A stretch of 64,000 nt of DNA from Osedax frankpressi (Eukaryota > Annelida > Polychaeta > Sabellida > Siboglinidae). A program made the position numbers and the translations under genes. Below are positions 26,869-40,265 of this stretch, one piece after another; within the stretch, counting starts at the first letter, position 1, and each line of letters begins with the position of its first letter. The DNA lies in assembly GCA_964035775.1 (NCBI GenBank), contig OZ038314.1, positions 27,307,641-27,371,640 on the forward strand, read 5' to 3'. The notes below the pieces were generated by a model. The model did no database searches. It was given only the letters and a program-made list of their open reading frames with translations, and was not told the origin of the DNA.

Positions 26869-27809
26869 CTTATATTGTTCATATTTCCAAGGATTATTTA
26901 AAGCATATTTAGATGCAATTTCCTAAAGTAAATTGAATATCCATTAAAACATGATATTATGTATTTTTCGATTTTACTATGTTCAGTAAATAAAGATTCT
27001 AATTTATATCTAAGATTTTTTCGTATTGTGTAATAATATTCTATAGAGAAATATATATATAATATTGTTATTGTGTATTTGACAAAGCATTTAATGAATA
27101 GATTGCTACGTTATTCTTTTGTTGACCCAGAATATTGTTATATAGCTATTGTCGAGTTTATTTAGAATACTGGGAATTGTACCTAGCTCATGCATATGAA
27201 TAATTAATAATACAGGCAATCTTTTATTTCGCAGTTTTTTTTATTCTGAATTTAATCTCATAATTTAGTGTAAATAATTAATATATAATTAGTATAATAA
27301 TTAGAGTTAATAATGTAGTGAAAATAAATTTGTATTGATAATGTAGTGCTAATACTTATAATGAATAATTTACAAATATAATTATATTTTAGTTCTATTT
27401 TAGAAAAAAAATATATATTTATTAACAGAATATTATATCGTGATTTTTGCATAATAACACCATGAATATTAGATCACGATTATCACATCATAATCATTAT
27501 ATCACGATTACACGAAATTAGTTTCATATTAATTTAACGTCGTATTGTACACCATCCGTATACGGATCGTTATAACGATAGTATTACGTGTTATCGTTGC
27601 CGTGGTTACCGACTAAAGTAGAAACATGCAGTTACCTCATCTCGTTGTCTAGCTCTCGAATTACTCATCCCCTGGGCTACCGCTTCCCCCGGTTCCTCAA
27701 TATGTGTGCACTCCGAAGCGACGTGTAAATGATTCGCGTTTGTAGAAGCTACTGGAGTTCTCTTCCCGGAGTACTTGTAAGGGCATATACGTTGTTGCGT
27801 GTGTGGCAC
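18269..27809 (-). CDS. Unrecognised disordered protein, gene of at least ten exons
   Basis: Minus-strand exons that join in phase: up to 27809-27636, 26249-26043, 25238-25089, 24276-24152, 23924-23857, 22093-21892, 21304-21195, 20673-20510, 19121-18994, 18815-18269 (stop). The product is about 577 residues from the ATG at 27668 (MSNSRARQRDE), or about 624 if the open stretch to 27809 is coding. I recognise no family. It is charged and low in hydrophobic residues, with no signal peptide or membrane span: a Gly/Arg patch (GGGGGGRGEGHRD), a possible coiled coil (EATEALQYEKEIKRKN), acidic runs (DDDDEDDFYED, DEKEEDDEDE) and a helical C-terminus (RVRFEELQRAVQSQVDVF). AKVFGHHND and VRFFGHEDQ form an internal repeat, and KAVRF fits the PP1-docking consensus [RK]x[VI]x[FW]. 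Exon GC content is far above the introns. The exon chain is well supported by phase; the 5' end and the 25238 acceptor are the weakest points. Confidence 0.82.
19266..19424. repeat. Dispersed repeat, copy A (related to 29517-29702)
   Basis: Shares ordered blocks with 29517-29702: ATAATCCTGTTA, ATTAATATCTTT..AAATCAGT, ACTCATCTT, and ATAATCAAACATGTATTGCT. It looks like one old interspersed-repeat family; the type is unknown. It sits in an intron of the minus-strand gene. Confidence 0.75.
19798..19904. repeat. 15-bp tandem array (CATATAGTATTTAAA)
   Basis: About seven copies with single-base variants, within an intron of the minus-strand gene. Confidence 0.93.
22101..22236. repeat. GC-rich 17-bp minisatellite, 8 copies
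   Basis: GGCGGAAGTGAGGTCGA repeats eight times at exact 17-bp spacing; only the first copy differs (GTGCGG). It abuts the exon acceptor at 22093-22094. Read on the transcribed strand it is a run of TCGACCTCACTTCCGCC, which supplies the pyrimidine tract of that acceptor. Its GC content is striking against the surrounding DNA, so it probably grew from exon-edge sequence. Confidence 0.97.
22237..22425. other. GC-richer intronic patch, function unknown
   Basis: About 190 bp after the minisatellite are clearly GC-richer than the intron and rich in CpG (CGCGTGC, GAGCGAGGGCG, AAGCGCGT, ATCGCGTG). The minus strand is open through it in one frame, but that frame runs into the minisatellite and no donor joins it to the gene in phase. 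Enhancer, alternative promoter or unrecognised exon are possible. Confidence 0.4.
24549..24586. repeat. (TA)n microsatellite
   Basis: Pure TA run in an intron of the minus-strand gene. Confidence 0.95.
25906..25942. repeat. (TA)n microsatellite
   Basis: Pure TA run about 100 bp downstream (in gene direction) of the exon ending at 26043. Confidence 0.95.
26515..26597. repeat. Small TGTACA-heptad array
   Basis: Two short runs (26515-26534 and 26560-26597) of the same TGTACAT/TGTACAC heptad as the large array at 0.8-1.4 kb. They lie in the first mapped intron of the minus-strand gene. Confidence 0.9.
26837..26865. repeat. (TA)n microsatellite
   Basis: Pure TA run in an intron. Confidence 0.95.
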
Positions 27810-27984
27810 GGCGATAATGTAATTTCATAGTGGCGTTAGTAAACTAGGCATGGTGATTATCGACAGCAATGTAATAACAACTACAGGAACGCTAATTGTG
27901 TTAAACAGGCATAGCGTTAGGTATCGGTTGGTGTAACATATCCAAGATAAGAGAAGTGGTGTTTGAGAGTTGACGCAAGATCTT

Positions 27985-28135
27985 CGTTAAATGACGCCAA
28001 CCGAGTTTTGCGGAGGAGTCCAATGAACGCGCGGGGCGTGTCCGAACGGAGATATTCACGGTTGAGTGACTACGCCCGAGTCTTGCCCGTTATGCGTAAT
28101 GTTCGGGAGAATAGCAATAATCGAGTCTAACGGAG
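27985..28135 (-). promoter_or_regulatory. Candidate promoter of the minus-strand disordered-protein gene
   Basis: A CpG-rich island in AT-rich DNA, 180-320 bp upstream of the first mapped exon. On the minus strand it holds a CACGCCC box (Sp1/KLF-like), GCGCG, and ATTGG, an inverted CCAAT box. Position, composition and motifs suggest a promoter; it could also be an unread 5' exon. No transcript evidence is available. Confidence 0.45.
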
Positions 28136-29516
28136 ATTAATTAAGTGGTAATAAAGTTGTTTCTCGATATTCCATAGACACACAGTACATGAATCTATAT
28201 ATAAATATCGTATTATTATGTTGCGTGATAAATAGACAAAGAAGTGAATATTCGCATAGAATGTTTACGAGTAAAATAGCAAATGAGTTTATTTATCATA
28301 GAAGATCATACATAATATGTTTGATCGTCATATTTTATTATATAAATATATTACTGTATAGTATAAATATATTTGTATTATAATTAAATTCATAATAACA
28401 TTGAATATGATTACTAAATAATAGTACATTCAAACGTTTAAGTAAATTATTACATGTCCTATTTAAATATCCCATTTTGTTTATTTATTACAAATGTTTA
28501 TCTAGTATGTTTATAAATTAATAATATAATATAATGACTATATTTAATTTACGTTTTCATATTCACGGGTATCGAATGCATTAGTATTAGTTTGTATAAA
28601 TATTATTATTTTTTCATAAAGATTGTCAAGTAAATATTATATTTTACATATATAAACATATGTCTAAGAATTAATTAATATATTATACGAATAGGAATGA
28701 TGTTATTTTTAAATATGCATATATTGTAATACAGCAAGTGCTAATGATGAAAAGTTATCTTATAATAAATCTATTTTAAAGTTGTGATTTTCATTTTTAT
28801 TAATATCTATGGTTTATATATACTTCTAAATAATAATAAACACTTATTCTACGTTTATTATTCGTATATCTAATGCTAAGAGTTTTAAAAAAACTTAACT
28901 ATCATAAATAATGTTATAACTTAGATATAAACTATGTTTATAATTAAATTGCATTATTTCTAATATATAATATTATAAATAATAAATATATACACGTATA
29001 TATTTATAAATTCATTTACTATATAAATAATATTATATAACAATGAACTTAGTATGAAATATAATTTAATAAATCTATAAAATGTTGGCTGATTAAAAAT
29101 TAGATATCCAATCAAGTTTAGATCAAGTATAATTTATATGTTATAACCATTTTAGTTTGATATGAATTACATATACTTTTTGACTCGTTTCAAACTTGTA
29201 ACTTTATATATATATTTAAATGGTTGTAGTACTTTATATCACTAATATAATAAAGTATCACATTTTGTTTTTTTCATTTAATTTAATTTTTTAGTATTTA
29301 ATCAAAACTACAATATTAATATATTTAATATCGTTGTAATATTTGTAATGTTTAGGCTGTACAAATTAATATCAAAACATAAATTAGTCTAGTCAGAAAA
29401 TTCCATAGAATGTGCAAATTAAAAAATCCTTAATAGTAATAAAAAATAGATTATATTTGATATAATCATATTAAAATTTTCGTAATATAGTAATTTTAAT
29501 TTCATGGATTAATATT

Positions 29517-29702
29517 TCTCAATAGTGGTATAATCCTGTTAGGTATTACATATTAATATCTTTTTAAATCAGTCTAAATACACTCATCTTTTATATGATA
29601 TAATTAATATTGACCTAATTAATATTAATATAATTATGACATATTTAATTAAATTATATGTAAACATATAATCAAACATGTATTGCTCTATTTCTAAAAT
29701 AT
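29517..29702. repeat. Dispersed repeat, copy B (related to 19266-19424)
   Basis: Same block order as the 19.3-kb copy with small insertions, ending in ATAATCAAACATGTATTGCT. Confidence 0.75.
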
Positions 29703-29782
29703 GGTATCATCTTTGCAACTATGTTATACAATGACAATCTTGGGATCCATTTCATCTTCTTCGACAACTAAAACTCTTGGCA

Positions 29783-29785
<3 letters not shown>

Positions 29786-29841
<56 letters not shown>

Positions 29842-29845
29842 ATAG
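29786..29845. repeat. (TA)n microsatellite
   Basis: TA run of about 60 bp with one TTTA interruption. Confidence 0.95.
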
Positions 29846-31483
29846 TATTCGTAGTGTACGAAAGAAACTCACTTTCACGTTTACCATTAAAATATTCAGT
29901 AATGGTGTTCAGTCATATATATGTACTGTATCTAATTATATGCTAATTTATGTTATAGTTCGATAATAAGTAATAGTCCTTCCATTGTACCAATCTCCAT
30001 ATACTTTTTTTATACTTTTTAAGTTTGATCTATCATTTATATATTATGGAACTTTAAAATCCTCACCCGGCTCCACGTAAAAATATCGCAAAGTATTAAT
30101 TGTTTCAAAATTATGTGATGTACATTTACTGAAGTATGATTGTGCAAAATGTTAAAATATGTCGACTACTTTATCTGATCACATCAACACAAGATCCGTC
30201 AACACATTTAAATTAAATTGACATCGAACTATCTCGAAATTTTGCGACACAAGAATAATTATACCGTTTCATAGGCGATCATCCAATGCATTCATAATCT
30301 TTAAGCTATGGTTGAATACATTGTTATCCCATGCTTAACAGTTATATAATATATATAATGTTTACTTTAATTTCTTTTAGATAATATTCACCCTTGTCGT
30401 GAGATTATTAGATGTAGAACATGGTTGTTTGCCTGTTCTACCGTGAACAAAGCGTAACAATAACTGTCAACAGACTGCAGTTATTATAAAGAAGATGCAA
30501 TTCATATTATCTACTCGCTGTCAAATGTTGTGTTATTTATAAACTATGCTTCCTCGAATATAATGTAATACTAGACCATACATGATACATTGGAGATACC
30601 TATAGGTATATATATATATATCGATATATATATCGAATGCCTATATTTAACATTAGCCAAACGATATACAATCGAAAGCAGATAATCTGTCACAATTTTG
30701 AAGTAATCATTTTAAAAATTGATATAACCATTTATAGTTTATATGCATAATTATATTATTTATGTCTCAGATGGTATTTGATTTTTAATTCAATAAAATC
30801 TATAAATGATATACATATGCCTAAATATTCCGTAGAATTACACTTCTATAAAAGGGCGTGTTGAAGTATAATTCACTCTAGTTACAATAAGGCGCATTTA
30901 ATAAAATGTATTAGAGAGCGTGATTCTGAGATATATTTATAATCAATACATGAATTTTGAATATAAATATATACCCGAATAACATTATTCGGTATTTAAA
31001 TACTATTTATTATCCGCGTAAGTTTCCAAGAATCCTTCCAATGAGATAATTAATAATGACTAAAAAATAAATGGTAGCATATTAATATAAAGACTAAATA
31101 GTAAATGTTGTAAAGCGCATTATACTAGCTTCTATAATCATTTAAGATTGCTAGTATAACATTGATTGTCTCATGAATATTCACTATATAAATAAATAAT
31201 CAAATACGATAACATTATGTATGCAACTATACATACCATATTCAAATAAATATTAGGTTGAAATATGATATATTTTCAGTATGTTGGCTACATTCTATAC
31301 AATTTACATTATTAGCTTATACTTTACAAATATTTGTCTTTATAGCAATATAATAAATTCAGTGAGTATTAATATGCGAATCCTTAAAATAAAAAGTTAT
31401 ATATCTATGTAGAATGTTATATAGATCTATTGATTTAATTCTTAAAAATTAAAATAAAGTTCCGGGAGTAGAGACTTTAGTTC

Positions 31484-31488
<5 letters not shown>

Positions 31489-31528
<40 letters not shown>
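31489..31528. repeat. (TA)n microsatellite
   Basis: Pure TA run in the gene desert. Confidence 0.95.
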
Positions 31529-31530
<2 letters not shown>

Positions 31531-34500
31531 CACTTGTAAGCATACAAGAGTATACTACCAACAGGCTACAGTTATTATAAAACAAAGAAATTCATAGTAT
31601 CTTCAACTAAAATCTGAGATTTTGATATTATATCTGTTAATTAATTGTTTAGAACAATAGATATTATTTCTAATTATATATTGTGGTATAGTATCAAATT
31701 TGTTATCAGTTTATTTATCTAAAATAGTTGAACCCTTAATAATTTAATTAGAGAAAGGAGATTTAAATAGAGTATATGAAATTTACTATAATAGAAAATC
31801 ACTTATTGAGAGCCATGTTTCAGTTGTTTTAGAATATCAAGGTTATATAGAAATACTTCAACATTTACTTAGTACTATAACACCATGTTTGCTCTATTAG
31901 TTAATTTGTGTTTAAATCGTATTTACGATCTTTTCAAAAATGATCTATCTCGTCAAACATAGAATTAAAATAAATAAGCTACCTCTGATACACTCAACTA
32001 TTGTATAACGGATAGATGAATTGATATATTAATACATGGCAAGTCTACACATGGTATGTTTCACATTACTTTCCTATTATATTAATATCAATACATCTTT
32101 AACACCCATATATTAGGTTTAATTTGGCCTATTCAGACTTCTAAACTTCCTAAATGAATTACGTCATTTGTTTTCAATTATTTCAGCTTAGGTTAAACAT
32201 TTCAAAATAATTTATAATTATTTGAAAATATAATTCCCATCTCTCTAATATTTACCAATCCGATCGGTTCAATTCTCATCGATATTAAGAGATTAATTTG
32301 CATATCGATATATTCTCTCAAATTTGCTCAATATTTAATTTGACAACCCTTGAGAGCTATTATATTTAATTTTTTAAAAAACGAAAAAGCTTACCAATAG
32401 GCTTATCATTACTCTAATTCACACTCTAGTGATATTATCATTATATTACCATCTAACTTTACATATTACTATTACGCTAGGGAAAATGTTCTATAGATAT
32501 GTTCGAGTTCGAATTGGGAATCACAATTAATCTTAAATATCTTCTTTAATAATAAAACTTATTGGTAGAAACCGTTGATATAACATGTACATTTATTATA
32601 ATACCCTATACTGACGATAATGACTACAGAAAAATGCAACTGCGCTGGCATTAAGGTCCTTTATACAACCTCGCTTGCGACTTTTAAACAAAATTTGTTA
32701 TAACTTTAAGATACAATATATAGGTAATTAAAATTTATAAATATAATTAATTTACAATGATTACAAAAATTTAATCTATGTCTAATCTGTCTAATTACTA
32801 TAGTATTAATTATTATTATACCAAAATATTAAGTATTGAGATATTCAAACTATTAATTATAATTACTTGAACTAAAATATATTTTCCTTTTAAATAGCAT
32901 TATATTTTAAATGACAGTTAATATACATATATATGAAAAAATAAGTTAATAATAATTAGTTTAAATTTATTTTTTTAATATTTAATATAAGTATATTTTA
33001 ATTTGTGTGTTTAGTAATAGTTTATGTCTATGTAACTATATACTAATAATATCAGCTATTCAATAATAATATCAGTATTCGTATTTATTTATAGATCATC
33101 TAATGTCTATCAGTAAACAACCTAATTAGTATAAGCAAATAATATTTTAAAAGCTGCTATATCGGCTTTGAATAATATAAAATATTTTAAATTTAATTAA
33201 TGACAAGCAAAAATTATAGAGACTTTACTATTGATACCCGTTCAACAAATTATGGCGAGTATTTTTGTAAGTATATTTGTAAAAAAAAATACTAACAAAA
33301 TATTATTTATTTTTTACGTATTTTGTACATGAGTTCCAACTATCTAACCTATTATAAAAACTATTACTATATAATAAAAAAAATTAGATTTATATAAATT
33401 AATGATTGCGTAATAATTAAACTTTGTAATATTAGTATTTATTAGAGACAGTGAATTTGTTAATATTTAAATTATGGATATATTAAATATAATAATATAT
33501 ATTTAACAACATTATATTAAACTATATGAACATTATATAGCATAATTTATCAGTTAAAAACCAATATATATAGTTACATTATTTATATGCATAATTTTAT
33601 TGAATATAAATATATAATTAGAATAGTTTATGTATTAATTAAATTATATTAGTTTTGCTATATCTAAATCTAATAGTATAATAATTATTAATATCCATGG
33701 AAAATTGACAACGCAATCAAATATATGTTAAGTCATTGACTATATAGGCTATGCACTATGTTAATTTGTTTACGTATGCAATGTTTAATAATTTGTGCAT
33801 TATTTATTTGTGTTTCATATATGATTTATTTACAAACTGAGTATGTGAATTGCATAGATTTTAAATTGATCTCAATAATCTTTTATTTGTACAAAGTATA
33901 CAAATTGTACATATTTAATATTGTTAATAAATAAGCATTTTACCTTTCAACATGAAAAAAAGTGTAAAATCCATATTTGTTTATGATATCACAATTTTTC
34001 ATACCATCTTTATGTAATATATAGATATAATGACCTCGTCCAACAAAGTACAATACACCCTCCACGGGTTTAGTAGATATTTTGCCCAATTCCAAACACA
34101 TTTTATTTTATATTTACTTTCGTATAGAGCGATATATTGAATATAATAATAATAGAATATAATATTTAAATAATTATATCCAAGATTACCTTGGTAATAA
34201 TTCATAATAATTCATTAGATAATAATTCATAATCAATTGATCTCGAATACATACTCGGATAAATAGCAGTATTATTATATTTATTTATTAAATGCACATT
34301 AGTTACCTTAGAGTAAATATATGTTTATGGTGAAGTATAAATACCTATATTTAAAAATCAACCATATATGAACATTAAAACCTAAAATTAACTTAATATT
34401 GGATATATTATTATCAAAATATATTATTTTATATAATATTTATATTTCGGGTTCAAATAATTACCAATTTTTATAAATAAATCACTTAATTTGGTAATTA

Positions 34501-36800
34501 AATAAGGATATACATTACAAAACTGTATATTTATATTATTAGCATAAACAGATATTTCCAAATATATTCCATAAAGGTGATATAGACAATTAGAATATAG
34601 TAAATAAATATGTATTTTCCTCATATTATTTTGCTATAGACATCAATGTTGAAAAATAAAAAAATATGAGGAAATGCTTATTTGTTAACAATGTTATAAT
34701 TTATTATACTATCTGTTTGTAAATATCTAGGTGTAATAAATAAAAGCTATATTGATAATTTAATATATAATATATAACATTTAAATCCAGGATTTAAATC
34801 AAATAGGATTTAAATCAACCATACATAAACCACAAAGACATGCAAATCGCACAAATAATAAATATATAATAAATCAGCACAGTTCATGGCCTCTCTAGGC
34901 GATGCCATATTTTAATAATATTTACATATTTTGGATATTTATAATAAAGTTTGAATTTTCATTATTTTATAATATATTTAAAATTATATACATCGTATAA
35001 AGTAAGTATTATTATAAACATCGATTATTTAATTATTACTTTTTTAATTACTTTAATTTCTTATTTATTTAATTTTTTATTTATGCACTGATTTAAGTGT
35101 GCGTAACATATTTATTCCACTATAGTAATTTATATAAAAGCTGGATGATGTATATTATTATTATTAACAGGCTGGATAAATATATGTATTTAAAAAATAA
35201 ATTACCTTATTTTTATCAATTTATAAATAAATAATTAAATTAAAAAAAATTTAAATGTTATATCATTATTAGCATTCATTTATCATTATTATGGATTATT
35301 ATAATATGTAATACATTATTTATATATTTATATGTTCGCTGAATTATAATATTAATAAATGATCTATTTTCACCTTATCTTTTAGAAATATTTATTTAGG
35401 ATTATAGTTTATTAGATATGTAGTTCGTGATGCAAATAAACAATTAGTATTGTAACTTAATTTTAAAATTTATACAACGTACTAATATAATACTGAAGTT
35501 AAAAGTAAGAGTAAGTTATAAGTCAACAGTTTTTAATAATGTGAGTATTAAATATATTAATTTAGTTATTAAGATACTGCCAATGTCCTACAAAGACAAT
35601 GGAGCTATGAATTATTTATAATTAATTAATTACAATACAATTTAATATTTTAAAACATTGATAAAGAGAATAATATACTTGATTGAAATTCATGTTAGAA
35701 TTACTAGATATATATATGGTATATTCTATTATGAAATATCTGCTTCATAATCATTTTTTTAGATTGGTATATTATGAAATGTAGTATACAATGATAAATT
35801 ATTTGTTCAATATGTTGTATTATATAATATAATACTATTATTTTTTCAATTGATATTTTTTAATATGTAATTCCTATTAAAATAATATAAATTAGTGTAA
35901 TAGTGTAATATAATTCATGTGTATTTTATCTGTTTATATATTTTTGAATGGATAAGCTATGGCTATAATCAAACATATATTGTATAGTTGCGCTAATTTA
36001 AATTATATTCATTATTTTATTTCATATATTAGGATAATAAATAATTGAATTATCATAAATTTGAATCTTGATAAAAGTTATTGAAATGATATTTGAAACA
36101 CCTATATAGATAACAAAATATAATTTTAGTTAGACTCGTTTATCATCAAGTATGCACGCATTACTATATCTATGCAATAACATATTACTATATAAATATA
36201 TGATGAAGTAAATACCAATTACATTTTCAAATATTGGAATCAAATAGTTAATATCCATTGATAACAATTGTTTATTATTTGTATCATATTATTGGGATTG
36301 GTTACAGAAATGAAATATCTTAGAATAAAATACAGAAATATGAATAACAATAATAATAGGATTAATATCTTAAATATATTTATATTTATATTAATATTAA
36401 TATCTTAAATTACAAAAAATGTTCAAAATACCAAAAATATTAATTGGTAACTTTTTTCATAAGTATAATTGTTCCAAACAACTCAGCAAATATTCAACCC
36501 AGAGATATATAATAGATGTATTGTGTTCACAAAAATAATATAAAAAAAATTCAATGCAAAAAATTTTATGTTGGCTGAGAAGCTTAAAATTTAAATATAG
36601 TTTTATTTTATAACACTGATTTCATAATATTATTTTCACTTCTATATTTTGTTTGTTATATTTACCTGACTATTAATTATATACTAACCAAGTTTCATTA
36701 AGCTGATTCTACACCAATATTTTTCTTGTATTCAATAAATTTAATAAGCAATCATTATCTCTAAAGTATACATGAAATATGTTCGTAATGTAGAAGCCTC

Positions 36801-36905
36801 ACATTTAATCTCATTTAATCTCATTTAATCTCATTTAATCTCATTTACTCTCATTTAATCTCATTTAATCTCATTTAATCTCATTTAATCTCATTTAATC
36901 TCATA
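36801..36905. repeat. 10-bp tandem array (TCATTTAATC)
   Basis: About ten head-to-tail copies, one with a T-to-C change (TCATTTACTC). Confidence 0.96.
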
Positions 36906-37357
36906 ATCTTATATAATAATTTTTAAAAAAATCTAATATTTCGACCAATGCTATTACTTTAAATTTATTCTTGTATTTCATTAAACAATAATACTTTATT
37001 ATATAAATTATATACATATATATCTATAAGTATAATTGTAATTCCTTTATTTAGTTGTATAAATGTTTAATTACTGTAATTATCTTCATACATATTCTAG
37101 AATTCTAAACAAAAAGAATGCAGTTTAAAATTTATAAATTTACATTGAATTTATTTTTAAAATAACTTATTTTCTTGACTTGGTATAATTAATATTATAA
37201 CAAACTTTTTACTTGTAATTATAGGATCCTCTTTAATTATACAATTTATATTTATTAAATTGTTCATTTATTGTTAAAGTCACCACTTTTTCTACTCTTT
37301 CTTATTATTCTCAGAGATAATCAATCATAACAAATATTACCTATAAGTATAAGTTTA

Positions 37358-37358
<1 letters not shown>

Positions 37359-37400
<42 letters not shown>
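37359..37400. repeat. (TA)n microsatellite
   Basis: Pure TA run in the gene desert. Confidence 0.95.
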
Positions 37401-37402
<2 letters not shown>

Positions 37403-38996
37403 TACATATATTTATTTTGTATTATATAATATAAATAATCTGCAGAACTATTATCTTTAATATTAATATCTAGAACTTTTTTAGTTTCAAAACATATGTA
37501 CTGATTAAATTTGGTCTTATTCGGGGTATTTGAATATTTGATTAAAATAGAATTGTTTGGATATTTTTAAACTTAGTTATATTTCTAATTATTTAACCAA
37601 TTAATTTAATCAATGCTTATTTTTATGCATTGTAGATGTACTCTGATTACTGTAAAAAGATATAATTTGTATCATTAATTATTATTATAAAATAATAATA
37701 GTTGATTAATAACAATTAACTATAGTAGATTTATCTCTAGCAAAAACCTGCCTGTAATATATTTTTCTTACTTTGTTCATCTCTGTATTTTCGTGATTTC
37801 ATTGGTGTAGGTGCTTATGCCAGGCCTAAACATAGCAACCCATTTCTATAAGTAAAATATATATAAAAATCACTATTAAAAGATAATAATAGTATTATAG
37901 ATAAACTATGATAATAGTATTGTATAAATAATTTAATAATAATGTATGAAAAAATAAAAAATCTAAGCTATCTAAAGATATCCAGTTTCAAATGATATAT
38001 GTTCTTTCAATTTGGTAATAAATGTGAATAATAAATGTATGCTTTACAATAATATAATACACATATTGTATTCTTAAAATGTTCTTACCATGAGGAATTG
38101 TTAGCTATGTTACAATCTTCATATCATTCATATCATTATGGATTAATATGGAAATATAATTTGATATTACCAACATAAATAAACTTGTTCTTATTATTGG
38201 GTTCAGTGATTTTAAAATATAAATTTGCTATTTATTTGATACACAATTTTAAATAATTTATAAATAGTTTGAAAAATTATTTTAATAATATAATCTTTTA
38301 TGTTAATCCTAATAAATTCATATCAATAATATTTTATAAATTGTATTATTATATAAAGGTAAACATAAAATATGTCTTTTAGTTCTATAATGTAAAATTT
38401 TAATATATAAAACACTTACTATGGTAAATAATAAATACCAAGAAATTAAATATATTCTATATTTAATATTGATTGTATCATAAATGCAAAGTATTTCATA
38501 TATAGTATGTATATTTATTACCTTAAATACATTATTTTTAAAATCCAAATAAAAAATATTAATATAAATATATTTATATTGCAGATATCCACAAATATTT
38601 GCAGATTTATTCCATATATGTATTATTAAAAATTTGTAATTTTGCAATTTTTTATTACAATATTTATTGTAAATAAATATTCATTTTCTCTATATTTTTT
38701 AATATATCTGCTGACATCAGTAACGATTAACATTTTCCAAAAAAATTCTTAATGTTATAATTATACACAATAAGAAATTACTTGAGTTTAAATGTTCGAT
38801 AGTTATTTATAGATTGATGTTCTTTTTAAAAATTTAGAATACTGTTTTATTCTATTGTAAAATTGACCCTACAGCATTGAATTCCATTTAATCTTGCAAT
38901 ATTATTATCATTAACATTTGATGCAGACTCCAATTAGAGAATATAAATATTACAAGATTTGTGAGAAAGCAAATCATTAATAAATTGCTGCAACAC

Positions 38997-39949
38997 CAAA
39001 AGTATACACGACACCATTAGTATACACAACACCATTAGTATACACAACACCATTAGTATACACAACACCATAAGTATACGCAACACCATAAGTATACACA
39101 ACACCATAAGTATACGCAACACCATAAGTATACACAACACCATTAGTATACGCAACACCATAAGTATACACAACACCATTAGTATACACAACACCATTAG
39201 TATACACAACAACATTAGTATACACAACACCATTAGTATACGCAACACCATAAGTATACACAACACCATTAGTATACACAACAACATTAGTATACACAAC
39301 ACCATTAGTATACACAACACCATTAGTATACACAACACCATTAGTATACACAACACCATTAGTATACACAACACCATTAGTATACGCAACACCATTAGTA
39401 TACACAACACCATTAGTATACACAACACCATTAGTAAACACAACACCATTAGTAAATACAACACCATTAGTATACACAACACCATTAGTATACACAACAC
39501 CATTAGTATACACGACACCATTAGTATACACGACACCATTAGTATACACGACACCATTAGTATACACACCACCATTAGTATACACAACACCATTAGTATA
39601 CACAACACCATTAGTAAACACAACACCATTAGTAAATACAACACCATTAGTATACACAACACCATTAGTAAACACAACACCATTAGTAAATACAACACTA
39701 TTAGTATACACAACACCATTAGTATACACAACACCATTAGAATACACAACACCATTAGTATACGCAACACCATTAGTATACACAACACCATTAGTATACA
39801 CAACACCATTAGTATACACAACACCATTAGTATACACAACACCATTAGTATACACAACACCATTAGTACACACAACACCATTAGTATACACAACACCATT
39901 AGTACACACAACACCATTAGTATACACAACACCATTAGTATACACAACA
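38997..39949. repeat. 18-bp satellite-like array (ACACCATTAGTATACACA)
   Basis: About 53 copies with scattered variants (TAAGTATACG, TAGTAAACA, AACATT). The variants are themselves arranged in blocks, which suggests multi-unit duplications. Because 18 is a multiple of 3, two minus-strand frames stay open for about 345 codons, reading VVYTNG or MVLCIL repeats. I reject them as genes: there is no composition change, no family match, and both frames are equally open. It lies just upstream of the BEGAIN/TJAP1-like gene. Confidence 0.97.
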
Positions 39950-40265
39950 TTATACAACAACGAACAACCAAACAACGTATTTACAATCATTTTTTCATAG
40001 ATCAAATACATCTCACCCTCCTTACTATCTATTATTTCTTCAAATCATCAAATTTAAGAAGACACTATTAAATTGTCTGATCTGTTTGGAAAATGTATAT
40101 TTAATTTAATAACGATATATGTAGGAAGTAATACTCTTATTTTATATATGATACTTATGAAATCTTAATAATATTCATGCTATTTTGCTATAGATACCAT
40201 ATGAAATATTTAGTAATCAATTCTATAATTAACAATTAATTAAAATCTCCAGTTTTCTCTAATTA

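Larger units (their letters stand above)
28150..38900. other. Gene desert
   Basis: More than 10 kb without an exon that I can support on either strand. It contains TA microsatellites, a 10-bp array, copy B of a dispersed repeat, and two diverged copies of another repeat (about 30455-30530 and 31540-31605, sharing CAGTTATTATAAA). A 50-codon open stretch at about 31747-31900 and a GC-richer patch near 32620-32690 could be transposon relics, but I could not match them. Confidence 0.6.

Noticed and set aside
30050-30560. Slightly GC-richer region, possible transposon relic
   Set aside because: No motif could be read in any frame; only a diverged repeat near 30455-30530 is supportable.
31747-31900. 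Possible exon or transposon coding remnant (50 open codons)
   Set aside because: A stop lies immediately upstream, there are no splice signals that join in phase, and no family is recognisable.
38934-40011. Two overlapping 345-codon frames (MVLCIL and VVYTNG repeats)
   Set aside because: Produced by an 18-bp array. Both frames are equally open and the composition is that of the repeat.
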